Source: Bacillota bacterium (GTDB taxonomy: Bacteria > Bacillota > Negativicutes > Sporomusales > Sporomusaceae). From it: a stretch of 49,988 nt of DNA. Shown in pieces: positions 49,029-49,988 of this stretch (position 1 is its first letter; each line of letters opens with the position of its first letter). The notes under the pieces are model-generated. The model searched no databases and was not told where the DNA came from. It saw only the letters and a list, made by a program, of their open reading frames with translations. The stretch spans positions 1-49,988 of the forward strand of contig JAEZVB010000048.1 in assembly GCA_023443285.1 (NCBI GenBank), in the 5' to 3' direction. Made by a program: the position numbers and the translations under genes.

Positions 49029-49802
49029 ATGCTGCATGAGTTTTCTCGGACAGAATTATTAATCGGCACAGAAGGCCTGGCTAAACTATCGCAAAGTAAG
49101 GTGGCCATATTTGGCATTGGCGGGGTAGGCACATATGTTGTGGAAGGACTAGTGCGCTCAGGTGTGGGTAAGTTTGTGCTGGTGGATGATGACTCAATTT
49201 GTCTGACTAATATTAATCGGCAACTGCATGCTACGAGAAAGACGATTGGTAAGCCGAAGGTAGAAGTGATGCGTGATCGTATTCTCGAAATCAACCCTAA
49301 GGCCGAAGTCGCTATTTTTCAGGAGTTCTATCTGCCTGATACGGCAGATAGATTGCTTGCCGATGATTATACGTATATTGTGGATGCTATTGATACTGTT
49401 ACTGGTAAACTTGATCTTGTTGTAAGAGCCAATGCGAAAAATATACCGGTGATTTCTTCGATGGGAGCCGGCAATAAGCTGGATCCAACTCAGTTTGAGG
49501 TGACTGATATTTATAAAACTTCGGTGTGTCCATTAGCTAAGGTAATGCGTCAAGAGCTACGAAAACGGGGTATTACCAAACTCAAGGTTGTTTATTCCAA
49601 AGAGACACCGATTACCCCAATAGAGACGGAGAGTTCTAGCTGCAGTGTTGGTTGTATTTGCCCCCAGGGGACAACGCGCAAATGTACGACACGTCACCAA
49701 ATTCCCGGCAGTATCGCTTTTGTACCGTCAGTGGTTGGACTAATAATTGCTGGTGAAGTGGTAAAGGACATTGTTTTTGATAGAATAAGCAAAGAAGCTT
49801 AA
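49029..49802 (+). CDS. tcdA: tRNA threonylcarbamoyladenosine dehydratase
   Basis: TcdA cyclises t6A37 to ct6A in tRNAs. This 257-residue E1-like enzyme has SKVAIFGIGGVGTYVVEGLV (ATP site), LVDDDSICLTNINRQLHA, GKPKVEVMRDRILEINPKA and YIVDAIDTVTGKLDLV. A cysteine-rich stretch CSVGCICPQG is near the end. AAAGGGTGA precedes the ATG. Its last codons lie inside the terminator palindrome shared with the next gene. Confidence 0.92.
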   Translation: MLHEFSRTELLIGTEGLAKLSQSKVAIFGIGGVGTYVVEGLVRSGVGKFVLVDDDSICLTNINRQLHATRKTIGKPKVEVMRDRILEINPKAEVAIFQEFYLPDTADRLLADDYTYIVDAIDTVTGKLDLVVRANAKNIPVISSMGAGNKLDPTQFEVTDIYKTSVCPLAKVMRQELRKRGITKLKVVYSKETPITPIETESSSCSVGCICPQGTTRKCTTRHQIPGSIAFVPSVVGLIIAGEVVKDIVFDRISKEA

Positions 49803-49836
49803 TGGAGCGGTGTCCATTAAGCTTCTTTGCTTTTTT
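49789..49836. terminator. Shared terminator whose arms encode both convergent C-termini
   Basis: GCAAAGAAGCTTAATGGA (49789-49806) and its perfect complement (49813-49830) form an 18-bp stem with loop GCGGTG and six T beyond. Stop codons of both genes lie within the arms. Confidence 0.85.
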
Positions 49837-49987
49837 CAGCACGTTTTTGGTTGTATACTTCCCAGGCGGTCATGACCTTTTGCCGGGAATACTCCAAACG
49901 TTTTGCAGTTACTTTATGTTCATTTCTTTCATTCTCCATGGAAAGATCATAGAGGGTATTGCTGAGCGAAGAGACAATAGCAGCCAA
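49817..49987 (-). CDS. Hypothetical charged helical protein, C-terminal part (runs off the window)
   Basis: Reading leftward from the window edge, 56 codons remain open and end at TAA 49817-49819: LAAIVSSLSNTLYDLSMENE, RNEHKVTAKRLEYSRQKVMT, AWEVYNQKRAEKSKEA. It is highly charged and helical. The start lies outside. No family recognised. Confidence 0.6.
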   Translation of the reverse strand: MAAIVSSLSNTLYDLSMENERNEHKVTAKRLEYSRQKVMTAWEVYNQKRAEKSKEA

Positions 49988-49988
49988 C

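Noticed and set aside
1..49988. CRISPR arrays, tRNA and rRNA genes, prophage
   Set aside because: No regularly spaced repeats, cloverleaf or rRNA-like stretches, and no phage structural genes were seen.

Overview
The window looks like chromosome of a diderm (outer-membrane) Firmicute, most likely a Negativicute of the Sporomusaceae type. Low-GC Firmicute traits (strong AGGAGG ribosome-binding sites, frequent GTG/TTG starts, U-tailed terminators, a c-di-GMP-I riboswitch, YesM/YesN-type regulation, a YjfB-like motility protein) occur together with Gram-negative-envelope traits (an RND efflux pump with lipoprotein adaptor, and two secreted beta-barrel-like proteins ending in Phe). This placement is inferred from gene content; no rRNA gene is present.

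Layout. 1-600: 3' end of a group II intron (end of the maturase, domains V and VI), then the relic of an RPDTE-repeat protein. 580-6430: MATE exporter, an HATPase-GNAT fusion, a membrane-anchored MutS-like ATPase flanked by relics of a REP/RAYT-type element, and a small outer-membrane-type protein. 6500-12350: lactate-type oxidation locus (LUD protein, LUD/Fe-S/CCG fusion, MFS carrier) with a divergent-site FadR-type GntR regulator. 12700-15120: pantothenate operon panC-panD-BASS transporter behind an attenuator-like leader. 15130-17310: rsgA with a possible Shine-Dalgarno switch, and a secreted C39-like cysteine peptidase.

17340-17760 has no ORF. It holds an apparently independent RNA gene: a near-consensus promoter, about 315 nt closed by a 16-bp inverted repeat, and a strong intrinsic terminator. 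I cannot assign it to a known RNA family, and it is the best candidate for something undescribed. 17840-20320: a PNPOx-fold protein and MarR repressor sharing an operator (the marR promoter predicts a leaderless mRNA), a TipAS-domain protein, and a c-di-GMP-I riboswitch on the minus strand in front of small ORFs.

20320-31320: Gfo/Idh oxidoreductase, YkgJ-type cysteine cluster protein, several small unknown genes, a TetR-adaptor-RND efflux operon, a porin-like protein and a DASS carboxylate carrier. 31470-38790: a six-gene operon for an Afu/Fbp-type ABC importer with its own YesM/YesN two-component system and a Cof-type HAD phosphatase; the context suits organophosphate uptake better than iron. 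38800-41400: small envelope and hypothetical proteins, a RibU-like ECF S component and a DUF1653 protein. 41550-44660: tripartite tricarboxylate transporter TctCBA. 44665-49988: guanylate-kinase-like protein, YjfB-like protein, KDG catabolic operon kdgA-kdgK-lacI with a LacI-type operator, a 35-residue zinc-ribbon protein, TcdA, and a partial gene running off the end.

Taken together this is a metabolically accessory stretch: uptake and oxidation of organic acids and sugar acids (lactate, carboxylates, KDG, possibly sugar phosphates), vitamin B5 synthesis and riboflavin uptake, with local regulators next to the genes they probably control and many RNA-level control elements.
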